A DNA stretch of 64,000 nucleotides from Chitinophaga ginsengisegetis (GCF_900168065.1 NZ_FUZZ01000001.1:1116001-1180000), one strand, 5' to 3'; counted from the stretch's first letter, positions 8,918-18,496 are shown. Notes: generated by a model from the sequence alone, not told the origin. Numbers and translations: made by a program.

Positions 8918-9832
8918 ATGACCCACACTTTATTCATAAAAGAGCTGGCAAAAGAGTTAGGATTTGACCATTGCGGCATTGCGAAAGCGGTGCAGCTGGA
9001 TGACGATGCCCGCCGGTTGGAAACGTGGCTGAATAAGGGTATGCATGGCAACATGCAGTATATGGAGCATCATTTCGACAAAAGGATCGATCCGCGTAAG
9101 CTGGTAGACGGCGCGCAATCGGTGATCACCCTGTTGTTTAACTATTTTCCTTCCGCGCAGCAGCGTACCGACGCCCCGCGTATCTCCAAATACGCCTACG
9201 GGCAGGATTATCATGAGGTGATCCGGGCGCGGCTGAAAACGATGTTGCTGCGTATGCAGGAACGCATAGGCCCCGTTCAGGGCCGGGGATTTGTGGATTC
9301 CGCCCCCGTGCTGGAGCGCGCCTGGGCCACCCGCAGCGGATTAGGCTGGATCGGTAAAAACGGGAACCTGATCCACAAACAGGCCGGCTCGTTTTTCTTT
9401 ATAGCCACCCTGATTACCGATATTGAACTGGAATACGACGGCCCGATGGCCGACTACTGCGGTTCCTGTACCCGCTGCCTGGATGCCTGCCCCACAGAAG
9501 CACTGGTAGCGCCCGGCGTAGTGGATGGCAGTAAATGTATTTCCTATTTTACCATAGAACTGAAAGAACAGCTGATTCCCGATAAAATGAAGGGACAATT
9601 TGATAACTGGATGTTTGGCTGCGACACCTGCCAGGATGTTTGTCCGTGGAACCGCTTCTCCAAAGCCAACCAGGAAGCGGCTTTTACCCCCGTGCCGGCG
9701 ATCCTGAACTTTTCTACCCGCGACTGGGAAGAGCTGACAGAAGAAGCCTTTAAAGACATCTTCCGTCACTCCCCTCTTAAACGCAGCAAGTTTGCCGGTA
9801 TCAGGAGAAACATCAACTTCCTGAACACCTAG
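8918..9832 (+). CDS. queG: Epoxyqueuosine reductase QueG
   Basis: Cytoplasmic cobalamin-dependent iron-sulfur enzyme that reduces epoxyqueuosine to queuosine in tRNA, the last step of the pathway. The 304-residue protein has the N-terminal QueG domain ([49 protein letters not shown]) and a two-cluster ferredoxin domain: [12 protein letters not shown] from C181 and [11 protein letters not shown] further on. It is shorter than E. coli QueG (about 380 residues) because it lacks the C-terminal HEAT-like extension, which is usual in Bacteroidota. The start is separated by 67 bases from the divergent transglutaminase-like gene. Its stop codon shares a CTAG with the convergent neighbour. Confidence 0.95.
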   Translation: MTHTLFIKELAKELGFDHCGIAKAVQLDDDARRLETWLNKGMHGNMQYMEHHFDKRIDPRKLVDGAQSVITLLFNYFPSAQQRTDAPRISKYAYGQDYHEVIRARLKTMLLRMQERIGPVQGRGFVDSAPVLERAWATRSGLGWIGKNGNLIHKQAGSFFFIATLITDIELEYDGPMADYCGSCTRCLDACPTEALVAPGVVDGSKCISYFTIELKEQLIPDKMKGQFDNWMFGCDTCQDVCPWNRFSKANQEAAFTPVPAILNFSTRDWEELTEEAFKDIFRHSPLKRSKFAGIRRNINFLNT

Positions 9833-10629
9833 CGTCCGGCGGCTTTAATGAGCCATTGGGTAAGGTCTGTTGCTGCTTCATAGTTTTGGAAAGATGCCGG
9901 CAGCTTCTTTCCATCCACATATTCGTTATAAAACCAGGGGTCGCCAATGGCAAACACCTTTCCTTTTCCTACTTCCGCCACCGCCATAATCACATAGTCG
10001 CCATCCTTGTAAACCGCTCTTGCAGGGGCTTTCAGGGTTAAGGTAGACAGCTCCTTGATATACACCTGTCTTCCTGCCTGGAATATTTCATGCCCTGCCG
10101 GGATATGGAAAGTACCCTGCTCCCAGTTTTTGCCCTTTACCCGGTTGCGGCTGTCGCCGTTAAAATGGATCCCGAACTTTTCACTCAGCCTGTTAAAGTG
10201 CGAAAACTCCGCGTTGGCAGAGTCGTTCTCCAGCAATACCAGCACTCCGCCAGCCTTTACCCAGTTATAAATGGCGCGGGCGTCCTTTTCGTTCATATAG
10301 TTAGGCGTGGGCGATTCCTTGTCTGTGTCCGGATCAATGATCACATAAATGCCGGTGTTTTTCAGGTTGGCCGCCGTGGGCGCCTGCAGCAGGCTATCCC
10401 TTTTCACCCCGAGGGAGTCGAAAATATGCCCCCACAGCGACACGCCGCCGTTATCCGTTTCGCCCCAGATGTAATGCCACCTCACCGGGTTGCCGGCGTT
10501 GTCTTTTTTGAACTCGTTATTGTAATAGTAATCAAGCGTAACGGTGAGCTGCTTTGCAGGCGGTTGCTGCGCGAAGGTGGTTAACCAGGTTCCTCCCAAC
10601 AGCATCATACTTAAAGTAATACGTTTCAT
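9829..10629 (-). CDS. Secreted DUF4350 / amidotransferase-fold protein
   Basis: Exported 266-residue protein; the signal peptide ends near TTFAQ (about residue 20). The rest resembles the DUF4350/ThuA-like class I glutamine-amidotransferase fold: [14 protein letters not shown] (about 93-106), a [10 protein letters not shown] strand-turn (about 126-135), and [17 protein letters not shown] near the end. The same module occurs next to or fused with unsaturated rhamnogalacturonyl hydrolases (GH105/GH88) in Bacteroidota polysaccharide loci, but here it stands alone with no hydrolase domain. No catalytic residues can be named, and carbohydrate binding or sensing is only a guess. The stop codon overlaps that of queG on the opposite strand. 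Confidence 0.65.
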   Translation of the reverse strand: MKRITLSMMLLGGTWLTTFAQQPPAKQLTVTLDYYYNNEFKKDNAGNPVRWHYIWGETDNGGVSLWGHIFDSLGVKRDSLLQAPTAANLKNTGIYVIIDPDTDKESPTPNYMNEKDARAIYNWVKAGGVLVLLENDSANAEFSHFNRLSEKFGIHFNGDSRNRVKGKNWEQGTFHIPAGHEIFQAGRQVYIKELSTLTLKAPARAVYKDGDYVIMAVAEVGKGKVFAIGDPWFYNEYVDGKKLPASFQNYEAATDLTQWLIKAAGR

Positions 10630-10767
10630 GGATTTTCAGATTGGCAAAAAAAGTACTCAATAATCTTCAAAGATTATAGCGCTCCGGGAACGAAATTATC
10701 CAGCCTGAGAAAAAAATATGAGGTCCGGATGTTTTTTACCTTTTTTTAAATAATGTTTGCTAATTTC

Positions 10768-10798
10768 TTGACAATCGTTTTAGCTTCACCTACTTTTG
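10768..10798 (+). promoter_or_regulatory. Promoter of the small RNA candidate
   Basis: TTG at 10768-10770 and TACTTTTG at 10791-10798 are separated by exactly 20 bases, matching the Bacteroidota primary sigma consensus (TTTG, 19-21 bases, TAnnTTTG). Transcription should start near 10804-10806. Confidence 0.65.
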
Positions 10799-10804
10799 TA
10801 TAGC

Positions 10805-10952
10805 AAGAGGCTGGCTACCCCATAAACCGCAAAATATCATTTATCATATACCGGCTATGCCGGATTTTAGCTGATTAACTTTTTATGGACCTGAGTGCCA
10901 TAACGTGGAATTTTAGCAATAAAGGTCGAATTCTTTCGACCTTTCTTTTTTT
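10805..10952 (+). ncRNA. Candidate small RNA, about 148 nt, class unknown
   Basis: A stretch without any plausible reading frame lies between a good promoter and a strong intrinsic terminator (stem AAAGGTCGAA at 10921-10930 paired with 10935-10944, then seven T). Inside it two further hairpins can be drawn: CCGGC-TAT-GCCGG (10851-10863) and TTATGG paired with CCATAA over a 9-base loop (about 10883-10903). I do not recognise an Rfam class; 6S RNA or a lineage-specific regulatory RNA are possible. Since it ends 81 bases before the hybrid sensor gene, it could also be an attenuating leader of that gene. Confidence 0.55.
10921..10952 (+). terminator. Intrinsic terminator of the small RNA candidate
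   Basis: A 10-bp stem AAAGGTCGAA / TTCGACCTTT with a 4-base loop is followed by C and seven T (10946-10952). No protein gene ends here, so it must serve a short transcript or act as an attenuator. Confidence 0.8.
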
Positions 10953-10979
10953 ATATCTGTTTTATACTATATTGCTGCG

Positions 10980-10994
10980 CAATTATAATAATTG
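10980..10994. promoter_or_regulatory. Perfect palindrome before the hybrid sensor gene
   Basis: CAATTATAATAATTG is a perfect 6+3+6 inverted repeat 39 bases upstream of the start codon. It may be an operator, but the sequence is AT-only inside, so chance is possible. Confidence 0.25.
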
Positions 10995-11033
10995 TCAGAC
11001 CAACAATTTTTCAACCAGGTAAGGTGTGTGTAC

Positions 11034-14000
11034 ATGCGGAAGCGGGTCTTAATATTCATCTTGTTATTCCTCGTTACTTCAGTAACGCAGGGGCAAACAC
11101 TCCCCTATCAGTTCAACCGGATTGATATCAACCAGGGGCTGTCCAACAACCAGGTCAACTGCGTTTTCAGGGATAGTATGGGCTTTATGTGGATTGGTAC
11201 CGTATCAGGATTGAACCGGTTCGACGGGTATCACTTCACCGTTTACCAGCACGATCTGCGCGACACCACCTCTGTGGCTGATAACAACATCAATAAAATC
11301 ATGGCCGGTCCCGGGCAGCAACTCTGGGTCAGGACCCGCTCCGGCATCAATATCTATGACCCGGTAACCACCCGTTTTAACCGGCGCCCCGAAAAAATTC
11401 TCAGCCAATGGGGCTTTTCCGGAAATGTAGTGACGGATATTGTGCATGATCCTTCCGGCGGATACTGGTTCCTGCATCCCACAGCAGGCGTGTTCCTGGT
11501 AGATGCCGGCAACAGGGCGCAACAGTTTACCCATACCAGCGACGGCGGCAGCATCGGCACCAACAGCGTATCGGCACTGCTACCCGGCAAAGCCGGTCAC
11601 TACTGGCTGTTGCACAGCAATGGCTTACTGGAAAAAATGGATGCCCGCAGCCATCGCATTGTTTACCGCAACAATACACTCGTGCGCCCGGCAATCCCCG
11701 GCAACAGCTGGTCTATGGTGGCAGATGCCGACGGCGACCTGTGGCTGTTCAGCACCAACGAAGACAACGGCGTTTACTTTTTTGATGTGCGTACCCAACA
11801 GTTCCGGCATATCGATCAGAGTACCCCCGGCCTCGCGCTGAACAATAATATCGTACGGGGCATTGTTCCGGACAACAACGGGCTGGTATGGATAGGTACC
11901 GATCATGGCGGTATTAACATCATTAATAAGAAAACGCAAAGCGTCCGTTATATTGAGAATATCAATGAAGATAACCGCAGCCTGAGCCAAAACAGTATCA
12001 CCACCCTCTATAAAGATAATACCGGCATTATATGGATCGGGACCTTTAAAAAAGGACTGAACTATTACCATGAAAACATGGTAAAATTCCCGCTCTACCA
12101 ATACCAGGCGTATAGCCGTAACAGTTTGCCCTATAACGATGTAAACAGGTTTGTGGAAGATGAAGCCGGGAATTTATGGATAGGTACCAACGGCGGCGGA
12201 CTGATTTACTTTGACCGCAGCCGCAACACCTTTACCCAATACAGGCACGATGCCAACAATAACAACAGCATCGCGGGAAATGTAATTGTAAGTCTTTGTA
12301 TAGATCACAACAAACAGCTATGGGTAGGCACCTACTTCGGAGGGCTGGACCGGTTCGATGGCAGCCGCTTTATCCACTACAAACATAACCCGGCAGACAG
12401 CACCAGTATCAGCGATAACAGCATCTGGGAAATACTGGAAGACAGTCGCCACCAACTGTGGATAGGCACCCTCGGCGGCGGCCTTAACCGGATGAACCCT
12501 GCCACCGGCCGGTTTGAGCATTTCCCGCAGGTGAAGTCCACCTACATTTCCGCCCTGCTGGAAGACCAGCAAGGGAACCTCTGGATAGGTACTTCCGATG
12601 GACTGGATGTACAACACCTGGCCACCGGCGCCTTCAAACATTACAATAATCTCCCCGGCGACAGCAGCAGTCTGAGTCATAATAACGTGGTATGCATTTT
12701 CCAGGACAGCCAGCAACGCATCTGGATAGGCACCCGGGAAGGACTGGACCTCTTCAATCCAAAAAATAATAACTTCCGCGCCCTCCGCAAAGAAAACGGT
12801 CTGCCGGACAACTCCATTCTGAACATCCTCGAAGCCAACGATCACAGCTTATGGATGAGCACTCCCAACGGCTTGTCCAATATGACCATCAGCGCTGATG
12901 CCTTTACCTTTAAAAATTATGATGAATCTGACGGGCTGCAGGGAAAAGACTTCAACGAAAACGCTGCACTGAAAACCAGCCGTGGGGAGCTGATATTCGG
13001 TGGTGGCAACGGCTTTAACCTGTTTTATCCAAACGCCATTGCCCTCAACAATAACATCCCGCCTGTAGTACTCACCGATCTGCAGATCTTTAATAAAAGC
13101 ATACTGCCCGGCGAAAAGATCAATGGGCGCGTATTGCTGAAAGCCGCGATCCCTGAAACACAAAGCATCACCCTGAAACATGGTGAAAATGTGTTCTCCA
13201 TTGAATTTGCCTCCCTGAATTATTTCCACCCGGAAAAGAACAGGTATGCCTATATGCTGGAAGGATTTAATAGAGACTGGCTATATACCGATGGCCTGCA
13301 AAGGAAAGCCACCTTCACCAACCTCGATCCAGGTGAATATACTTTCCGGGTAAAAGCCTCCAATAACGACGGCGTATGGAATGAAAAAGGAATCACCCTG
13401 AAAATAAAAGTACTTCCCCCTTTCTGGAAAACCTGGCCCGCCTTTCTCGGCTATGTGTTGCTGATACTGGGCGCCCTGCTGCTGGCCCGCCGTATCATCC
13501 TGGAAAGGGAACGGCTGAAGTTCAGGATGGAGCAGCAAACGCAGGAAGCCGCGCGCATGCACGAACTGGATGCCCTGAAAATCCGTTTCTTCACCAATGT
13601 AAGCCACGAGTTCAGAACACCACTCAGCCTGATCATCACACCGCTGGAAAAAATCATCCGGCAAACATCCGAAAGCGGCTTAAAAGTACAGCTGGAGCTG
13701 ATGCAGCGGAATGCCCGGCGCTTACTCAACCTGGTAAACCAGTTGCTCGACTTCCGTAAAATGGAGGTCCAGGAAATAAAACTCCACGCCGCAGAAGGCG
13801 ATATCGTCGGTTTTGTAAAAGACCTTACCGGGTCATTTTCTGATCTGTCAGATAAAAAGCATATCCAGCTTAACTTCCAGAGCAATGTACAGGAGCTGAA
13901 GATGTTGTACGATGCAGATAAAATTGAGAAGATCATCTTTAACCTGCTCTCCAATGCCTTTAAATTTACGCCTGAAGAAGGCAGTATATCCGTTCACGTT

Positions 14001-15095
14001 AGCTACCAGGAAACAACCGCGCAACTGGAAATTGCCGTGAAAGATAATGGTATTGGTATTCCTCCGGAGAAGCAGGAGTATATTTTTGAAAGGTTCTTTC
14101 AACATGAAGTACCGGCTTCGATGGTCAACCAGGGCAGTGGGATCGGGTTATCCATCACAAAAGAGTTTGTGAAAATGCATGGCGGCAGCATTACGGTAGA
14201 CAGTGCGCCGGAAATGGGCAGCTGCTTTACGGTGTACCTGCCGGTTAAAACAGCTACCGTTGCTGTTCCCGGGGTTGTACAGGAAACTATTCGTACTACC
14301 ACTGCCGTTACACCGGCCGCCACCGTGAACAGCAACTCAAAAAAACCGGTGATCTTACTGGTAGAGGATAATGAGGATTTCCGTTTTTACCTGAAAGATA
14401 ACCTTACCCAATACTTCCAGATTATAGAAGCAGAAAACGGGCTTGCAGCCTGGAAAGTGCTGCAGCAAACACTCCCGCACCTAATTGTAAGCGATATTTC
14501 CATGCCGGAAATGGATGGGCTGGAATTGTGTAAAAAGGTACGCGCCCAGCAACGCACCGCCCACTTACCTATTGTATTGCTCACTGCCAGGGCTGAAGAG
14601 GCCCAGCAACTGGAGGCGCTGGAAACCGGTGCATCCGACTACATCACCAAGCCTTTTAACTTCGAGGTATTGCTTTCGCGGATTAAAAACATTATCTCCC
14701 AGCAATCATCTCTCAGAAAAACATTCCAGCAGTATATAGAAGCCAACCCCGGAGAAGTAGCTATTTCATCTGCCGATGAACAATTTATCCAGCAGGCTTT
14801 ACAAATTGTAGAGAAGAATATCTCCAATCCCGACTTCTCGGTAGAAGAACTGAGCAAGGCGCTTTTTATGAGCCGGGTATCTGTGTATAAAAAGATCCTG
14901 GCCCTCACCGGCCGGTCGCCCATTGAATTTATCCGGAGCATCCGTTTAAAGCGGGCGGCACAGCTGCTTGAAAAAAGCCAGCTTACCGTAGCCGAAGTCG
15001 CCTATGAAGTTGGGTTCAACAACCCAAAATACTTTACAAAGTATTTTAAGATGGAGTACAATGTACTCCCTTCCGTTTACGGAAAGAAGAAATAA
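11034..15095 (+). CDS. Hybrid two-component sensor / AraC-type regulator (HTCS)
   Basis: Inner-membrane regulator of 1353 residues that fuses sensor kinase and response regulator and controls the adjacent polysaccharide locus. Order: signal peptide (about 1-20), two periplasmic beta-propellers of Reg_prop repeats (WIGT.GGLNRFD type, about 25-690), Y_Y_Y domain (about 715-790), membrane helix (about 798-820), HisKA with VSHEFRTPLS (H858), HATPase (NLLSNAFKFTPEEG; GSGIGLSI), receiver (about 1105-1220, D1154 in SDISMPEMDG, K in ITKPFNF) and AraC DNA-binding domain (about 1255-1350, AEVAYEVGFNNPKYFTKYFK). The start is the ATG after AAGGTG; an upstream TTG is less likely because it precedes the signal peptide. 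HTCS proteins normally sense an oligosaccharide released from the target glycan and activate the neighbouring SusCD operon. Confidence 0.95.
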   Translation: MRKRVLIFILLFLVTSVTQGQTLPYQFNRIDINQGLSNNQVNCVFRDSMGFMWIGTVSGLNRFDGYHFTVYQHDLRDTTSVADNNINKIMAGPGQQLWVRTRSGINIYDPVTTRFNRRPEKILSQWGFSGNVVTDIVHDPSGGYWFLHPTAGVFLVDAGNRAQQFTHTSDGGSIGTNSVSALLPGKAGHYWLLHSNGLLEKMDARSHRIVYRNNTLVRPAIPGNSWSMVADADGDLWLFSTNEDNGVYFFDVRTQQFRHIDQSTPGLALNNNIVRGIVPDNNGLVWIGTDHGGINIINKKTQSVRYIENINEDNRSLSQNSITTLYKDNTGIIWIGTFKKGLNYYHENMVKFPLYQYQAYSRNSLPYNDVNRFVEDEAGNLWIGTNGGGLIYFDRSRNTFTQYRHDANNNNSIAGNVIVSLCIDHNKQLWVGTYFGGLDRFDGSRFIHYKHNPADSTSISDNSIWEILEDSRHQLWIGTLGGGLNRMNPATGRFEHFPQVKSTYISALLEDQQGNLWIGTSDGLDVQHLATGAFKHYNNLPGDSSSLSHNNVVCIFQDSQQRIWIGTREGLDLFNPKNNNFRALRKENGLPDNSILNILEANDHSLWMSTPNGLSNMTISADAFTFKNYDESDGLQGKDFNENAALKTSRGELIFGGGNGFNLFYPNAIALNNNIPPVVLTDLQIFNKSILPGEKINGRVLLKAAIPETQSITLKHGENVFSIEFASLNYFHPEKNRYAYMLEGFNRDWLYTDGLQRKATFTNLDPGEYTFRVKASNNDGVWNEKGITLKIKVLPPFWKTWPAFLGYVLLILGALLLARRIILERERLKFRMEQQTQEAARMHELDALKIRFFTNVSHEFRTPLSLIITPLEKIIRQTSESGLKVQLELMQRNARRLLNLVNQLLDFRKMEVQEIKLHAAEGDIVGFVKDLTGSFSDLSDKKHIQLNFQSNVQELKMLYDADKIEKIIFNLLSNAFKFTPEEGSISVHVSYQETTAQLEIAVKDNGIGIPPEKQEYIFERFFQHEVPASMVNQGSGIGLSITKEFVKMHGGSITVDSAPEMGSCFTVYLPVKTATVAVPGVVQETIRTTTAVTPAATVNSNSKKPVILLVEDNEDFRFYLKDNLTQYFQIIEAENGLAAWKVLQQTLPHLIVSDISMPEMDGLELCKKVRAQQRTAHLPIVLLTARAEEAQQLEALETGASDYITKPFNFEVLLSRIKNIISQQSSLRKTFQQYIEANPGEVAISSADEQFIQQALQIVEKNISNPDFSVEELSKALFMSRVSVYKKILALTGRSPIEFIRSIRLKRAAQLLEKSQLTVAEVAYEVGFNNPKYFTKYFKMEYNVLPSVYGKKK

Positions 15096-15218
15096 TCCCC
15101 CTACTTCAATTATACATCATCCCGTAAAACAACAAATCTGCCCCATTAAATAACGAAATGCGCCCCCTGCCTACGGGGTGCAATGGATAATTTTGTGTGA
15201 CTACTATTAAACCTCATT

Positions 15219-15323
15219 ATGTTCAAGCAAAACTTTAAACGAAGCAACCGCCTGTATCTGCTGATTGAAATCCTGCTGTATTGCGTGATCACAGGTTCCC
15301 TCATCGGCCTCTTCTTATTATAA
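15219..15323 (+). CDS. Possible 34-residue single-span membrane protein
   Basis: A short frame begins with ATG and encodes a basic head (MFKQNFKRSNR) and one long hydrophobic stretch (LYLLIEILLYCVITGSLIG) running to the C terminus, ending LFLL. This fits a small membrane protein with its N terminus inside. A TAATTTTG -7-like element lies at 15188-15195, with no clear -33. It sits in the 484-base gap between the regulator and the GH31 gene. I do not recognise a family. The positive-inside pattern is suggestive, but a chance frame cannot be excluded. Confidence 0.4.
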   Translation: MFKQNFKRSNRLYLLIEILLYCVITGSLIGLFLL

Positions 15324-15470
15324 CGGACTTAAAACCAGCCCGTTCCTCCGCCGCATGTTAACATTTAATGCCCTAACCGTAATCATTTCATCACCTCATT
15401 GGACCGAACGGTTAACATAATCGCCCTACATCTTAAACATACCCCTACCCTCCGATTCCAAAGCTCCTTT

Positions 15471-15478
15471 TACATTTG
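15471..15478 (+). promoter_or_regulatory. Candidate -7 element of the GH31-SusCD operon
   Basis: TACATTTG matches TAnnTTTG. There is no TTTG 19-21 bases upstream, which would fit a promoter needing an activator such as the adjacent hybrid regulator. The implied leader is about 95 bases. Confidence 0.35.
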
Positions 15479-15481
15479 TTT

Positions 15482-15511
15482 TAACACGTTTTGAAGTAAC
15501 ACGTTTTGAAA
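15482..15511 (+). repeat. Two tandem 15-base repeats upstream of the GH31 gene
   Basis: TAACACGTTTTGAAG (15482-15496) is followed directly by TAACACGTTTTGAAA (15497-15511): 14 of 15 bases identical. The pair lies just after the candidate -7 element and before the operon. A related ACACGTTAAAC occurs just before the susC-like start (about 18487). It may bind the AraC domain of the adjacent regulator or a repressor. Confidence 0.6.
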
Positions 15512-15579
15512 ATACATCTCGGGTACCACACCCGTAATTGTAACAACCACGTTCAACCAACGAAAAAATCCGTTCAAAT

Positions 15580-18426
15580 ATGCAGATAAAGAGGGCGATA
15601 CCGATCGTACTAATGACGTTCCTCACTTCCTGGTGTTATGCCGGTCAGGTGGAAAAACTGTCTGATGGCCTGTTGATTCATTTAAAAAATCCCGCCCGGA
15701 ACGGTGCCAGGCAGGTGAAGTTGCAGGTGGTTTCCGATAAGGTGATCCACGTAACCGCCACCCCCGATGATCATTTCACCGGATCTCCCAGCCTCATGGC
15801 TGTTGACGCGCATGGTAATGCCATCAAGTGGGATTCGGAAGAGAAAAATGAAACCGTGACGTTAAAAACAGCCAGCATCACCGCCACCGTGGCACTGAAT
15901 ACAGGAGCAGTAGTATTCCGCGATAAAGCCGGCAACATTATATTACAGGAACAACCCGGCGGCGGTAAGATCTTCACCCCCGTTACCATTGACAATAAAT
16001 CTTTATACCGGATCCAACAAATATTTGAATCGCCTGCCAATGAAGCCTTCTATGGACTCGGGCAACACCAGACCGGTTTAATGAACTACAAAAACCAGGA
16101 CGTGGATCTTACACAGTACAACTCTGTGGCGGCCGTGCCGTTTGTAGTATCCAACCGTAACTATGGCATTTTATGGGATAACTATTCCATTACCCGTTTT
16201 GGCGACAACCGCCCTTATAAACAAATGTCCGAATTACACTTAATGTCTGCCGACGGGAAACCTGGATTCAGTGCTACCTACGGCGACCGTTATAATAATA
16301 CGGTGTATGTAAATAAGGTGGAAGATAAAATCGACTATGAATTCCTGGATCGCCTGTCGTCGCTGCCAGCCACTTTTCCAATGATAAAAGGAAAAGTAAC
16401 CTGGGAAGGCACGGTGAATGCAGATGAAACCGGTGAATACAAATTCTTCATGACTACCTCCGGCTACACCAAAGTATGGATCAATGGCCAGCTGAAACTG
16501 GACCGGTGGAGGGAAAGCTGGAATCCCGGCGCTTCTGTGTTCAGGCATCTCCTTCAAAAAGGACAGCCTACTACTGTAAAAGTGGAATGGATCCCGGAAA
16601 CCGCCCAATCCTTTATCTCCCTTAAATTCCTTCCTCCCACACCCGCTGAAGGAGCAGATAAAATGCAGCTGACTTCAGAAGCAGGCGAAAAAATCGACTA
16701 CTACTTTATGTATGGCGATCATATGGATGAAGTGATCAGCGGCTACCGGCAGGTAACCGGCAAAGCCACTATGATACCCCGCTGGGCACTGGGCTTCTGG
16801 CAAAGCCGGGAACGCTACAAAACACAGGACGAGATTGAAAATACCGTAGCTGAATTCCGCAAAAGAAAAATCCCGCTGGACAATATTGTACTGGACTGGA
16901 GTTACTGGAAACAGGACGAATGGGGCAGCCAGCAGTTTGATCCTGCGCGTTTTCCCGATCCCACCGGCATGATCAGCCGCCTGCACAAACAATACCATAC
17001 CAACTTCATGATCTCCGTATGGCCTAAGTTTTATGAAGGCATCGCCAACTATAAACTATTCGACAGCAAGGGCTGGTTATACAAACAGAATATTAAAAAC
17101 AGGCAACGCGACTGGATAGGTAACGGTTACGTATCTACGTTTTACGATGCCTTTAACCCGGAAGCGCGTAAACTGTTCTGGAGCCTGTTGCAGAAAAACC
17201 TGCTCAGCAAGGGCGTGGACGCCTGGTGGCTCGATGCCACAGAGCCGGATATCTTATCCAATGCGTCTATCGAAGAACGTAAAACACTCATGAATCCTAC
17301 GGCGCTGGGATCAGCTACCCAATATTTCAACACTTATGCGCTCGTAAATGCACAGGGCATTTATGAAGGTCAACGGGCGACCAAACCGGATCAGCGTGTG
17401 TTTATCCTCACCCGCTCCGCTTACGCAGGGTTGCAGCGCTATGCTGCCGCCACCTGGAGCGGTGATATCGCCGCCACCTTTGAAGAGTTCAAAAGACAGA
17501 TCCCCGGCGGGCTGAACTTCAGTTTGTCAGGCTTGCCTTACTGGACTACAGACATCGGAGGTTTTTTTGTGGAAGATAAATACGATCAGCCTGATCCGCA
17601 GGGGCCTGCACTGGAAGAATGGAGAGAACTCAATACACGCTGGTTTCAGTATGGCGCTTTCTGCCCGCTGTTCCGTTCGCACGGGCAATATCCATACCGC
17701 GAGATGTTCAACATTGCGCCCGACAGCAGCGTAGCGTACCAGTCGATGTTATACTACGACCAGCTGCGTTACCGCCTGCTGCCATACATCTACTCCGTAG
17801 CAGGCAGTACTTACCATCACGACTATACGATGATGCGTGGCCTGGTGATGGATTACGGTCAGGATACAGCGGTGCTGAATATCCGCGACCAGTATATGTT
17901 TGGTCCTTCACTGCTGGTAAACCCCGTAACGGAGTACCATGCCCGCAGCCGGGAACTGTACCTGCCCGCAGGCAATGGCTGGTACGATTTCTATACCGGA
18001 AAATATGAAACAGGTGGTCAGCATATTACCGCAGCAGCGCCTTTGCAGCGAATGCCTTTGTATGTGAGAGAAGGCGCTATCCTGCCGGTAGGTCCTGCAC
18101 TGCAATACACCAGTGAGCGCAAGGCCGATACTATACAGCTGTATGTGTATACCGGTAAGGACGGGGAATTTACTTTGTATGAAGATGAAAATAATAACTA
18201 CCAATACGAGAAAGGCGCTTTCAGCAACATTTCTTTCAAATGGAATGAAGCCGCCAAAACACTCACGATAGGACAACGGGAAGGTCGTTTTCCCGGCATG
18301 CTGCAGCAAAGGTATTTCCTGGTAACATTTGTAGGTAAGCAAAACGCAGCAGGACCGGACATCAACAATAAGAAAGGTGAAATGATAACATATAATGGAA
18401 TAGCAAAAACGGTCCGGGCCATCTGA
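15580..18426 (+). CDS. GH31 glycoside hydrolase with inserted PA14 domain, alpha-xylosidase/alpha-glucosidase
   Basis: Exported 948-residue retaining alpha-glycosidase. The signal peptide ends near CYAG. The N-terminal GH31 beta-sandwich (about 25-225) is interrupted by a PA14-like module (about 262-350, GTVNADETGEYKFF, VWINGQLKLDRW), followed by the TIM barrel and C-terminal beta domains. The nucleophile is D552 in WWLDATEPD and the likely acid/base D629 in TWSGDIAATF. A PA14 insert is known from GH31 alpha-xylosidases of xyloglucan loci (CjXyl31A, BoGH31A), so alpha-xylosidase is the first guess. However, no endo-xyloglucanase gene is nearby, and an alpha-glucosidase cannot be excluded. It is the first gene of the SusCD operon, 70 bases before the transporter gene. 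Confidence 0.9.
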   Translation: MQIKRAIPIVLMTFLTSWCYAGQVEKLSDGLLIHLKNPARNGARQVKLQVVSDKVIHVTATPDDHFTGSPSLMAVDAHGNAIKWDSEEKNETVTLKTASITATVALNTGAVVFRDKAGNIILQEQPGGGKIFTPVTIDNKSLYRIQQIFESPANEAFYGLGQHQTGLMNYKNQDVDLTQYNSVAAVPFVVSNRNYGILWDNYSITRFGDNRPYKQMSELHLMSADGKPGFSATYGDRYNNTVYVNKVEDKIDYEFLDRLSSLPATFPMIKGKVTWEGTVNADETGEYKFFMTTSGYTKVWINGQLKLDRWRESWNPGASVFRHLLQKGQPTTVKVEWIPETAQSFISLKFLPPTPAEGADKMQLTSEAGEKIDYYFMYGDHMDEVISGYRQVTGKATMIPRWALGFWQSRERYKTQDEIENTVAEFRKRKIPLDNIVLDWSYWKQDEWGSQQFDPARFPDPTGMISRLHKQYHTNFMISVWPKFYEGIANYKLFDSKGWLYKQNIKNRQRDWIGNGYVSTFYDAFNPEARKLFWSLLQKNLLSKGVDAWWLDATEPDILSNASIEERKTLMNPTALGSATQYFNTYALVNAQGIYEGQRATKPDQRVFILTRSAYAGLQRYAAATWSGDIAATFEEFKRQIPGGLNFSLSGLPYWTTDIGGFFVEDKYDQPDPQGPALEEWRELNTRWFQYGAFCPLFRSHGQYPYREMFNIAPDSSVAYQSMLYYDQLRYRLLPYIYSVAGSTYHHDYTMMRGLVMDYGQDTAVLNIRDQYMFGPSLLVNPVTEYHARSRELYLPAGNGWYDFYTGKYETGGQHITAAAPLQRMPLYVREGAILPVGPALQYTSERKADTIQLYVYTGKDGEFTLYEDENNNYQYEKGAFSNISFKWNEAAKTLTIGQREGRFPGMLQQRYFLVTFVGKQNAAGPDINNKKGEMITYNGIAKTVRAI

Positions 18427-18496
18427 CCTGGACCACTTCTTCTGAAAACATTCAAACATTATTCATACTCCTTTGCCTAAATAAAACACGTTAAAC

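Noticed and set aside
8851-9054. N-terminal extension of the transglutaminase-like gene
   Set aside because: It would overlap queG and place 68 residues before a clear signal peptide.
11505-12900. Repeated WIGT/GGLNRFD phrases as a possible DNA repeat
   Set aside because: They are protein-level beta-propeller repeats of the sensor, with no nucleotide periodicity worth calling a repeat.
15160-15181. GCGCCCC / GGGGTGC hairpin after the hybrid sensor gene
   Set aside because: It contains a wobble pair and no T run follows, so I did not call it a terminator.
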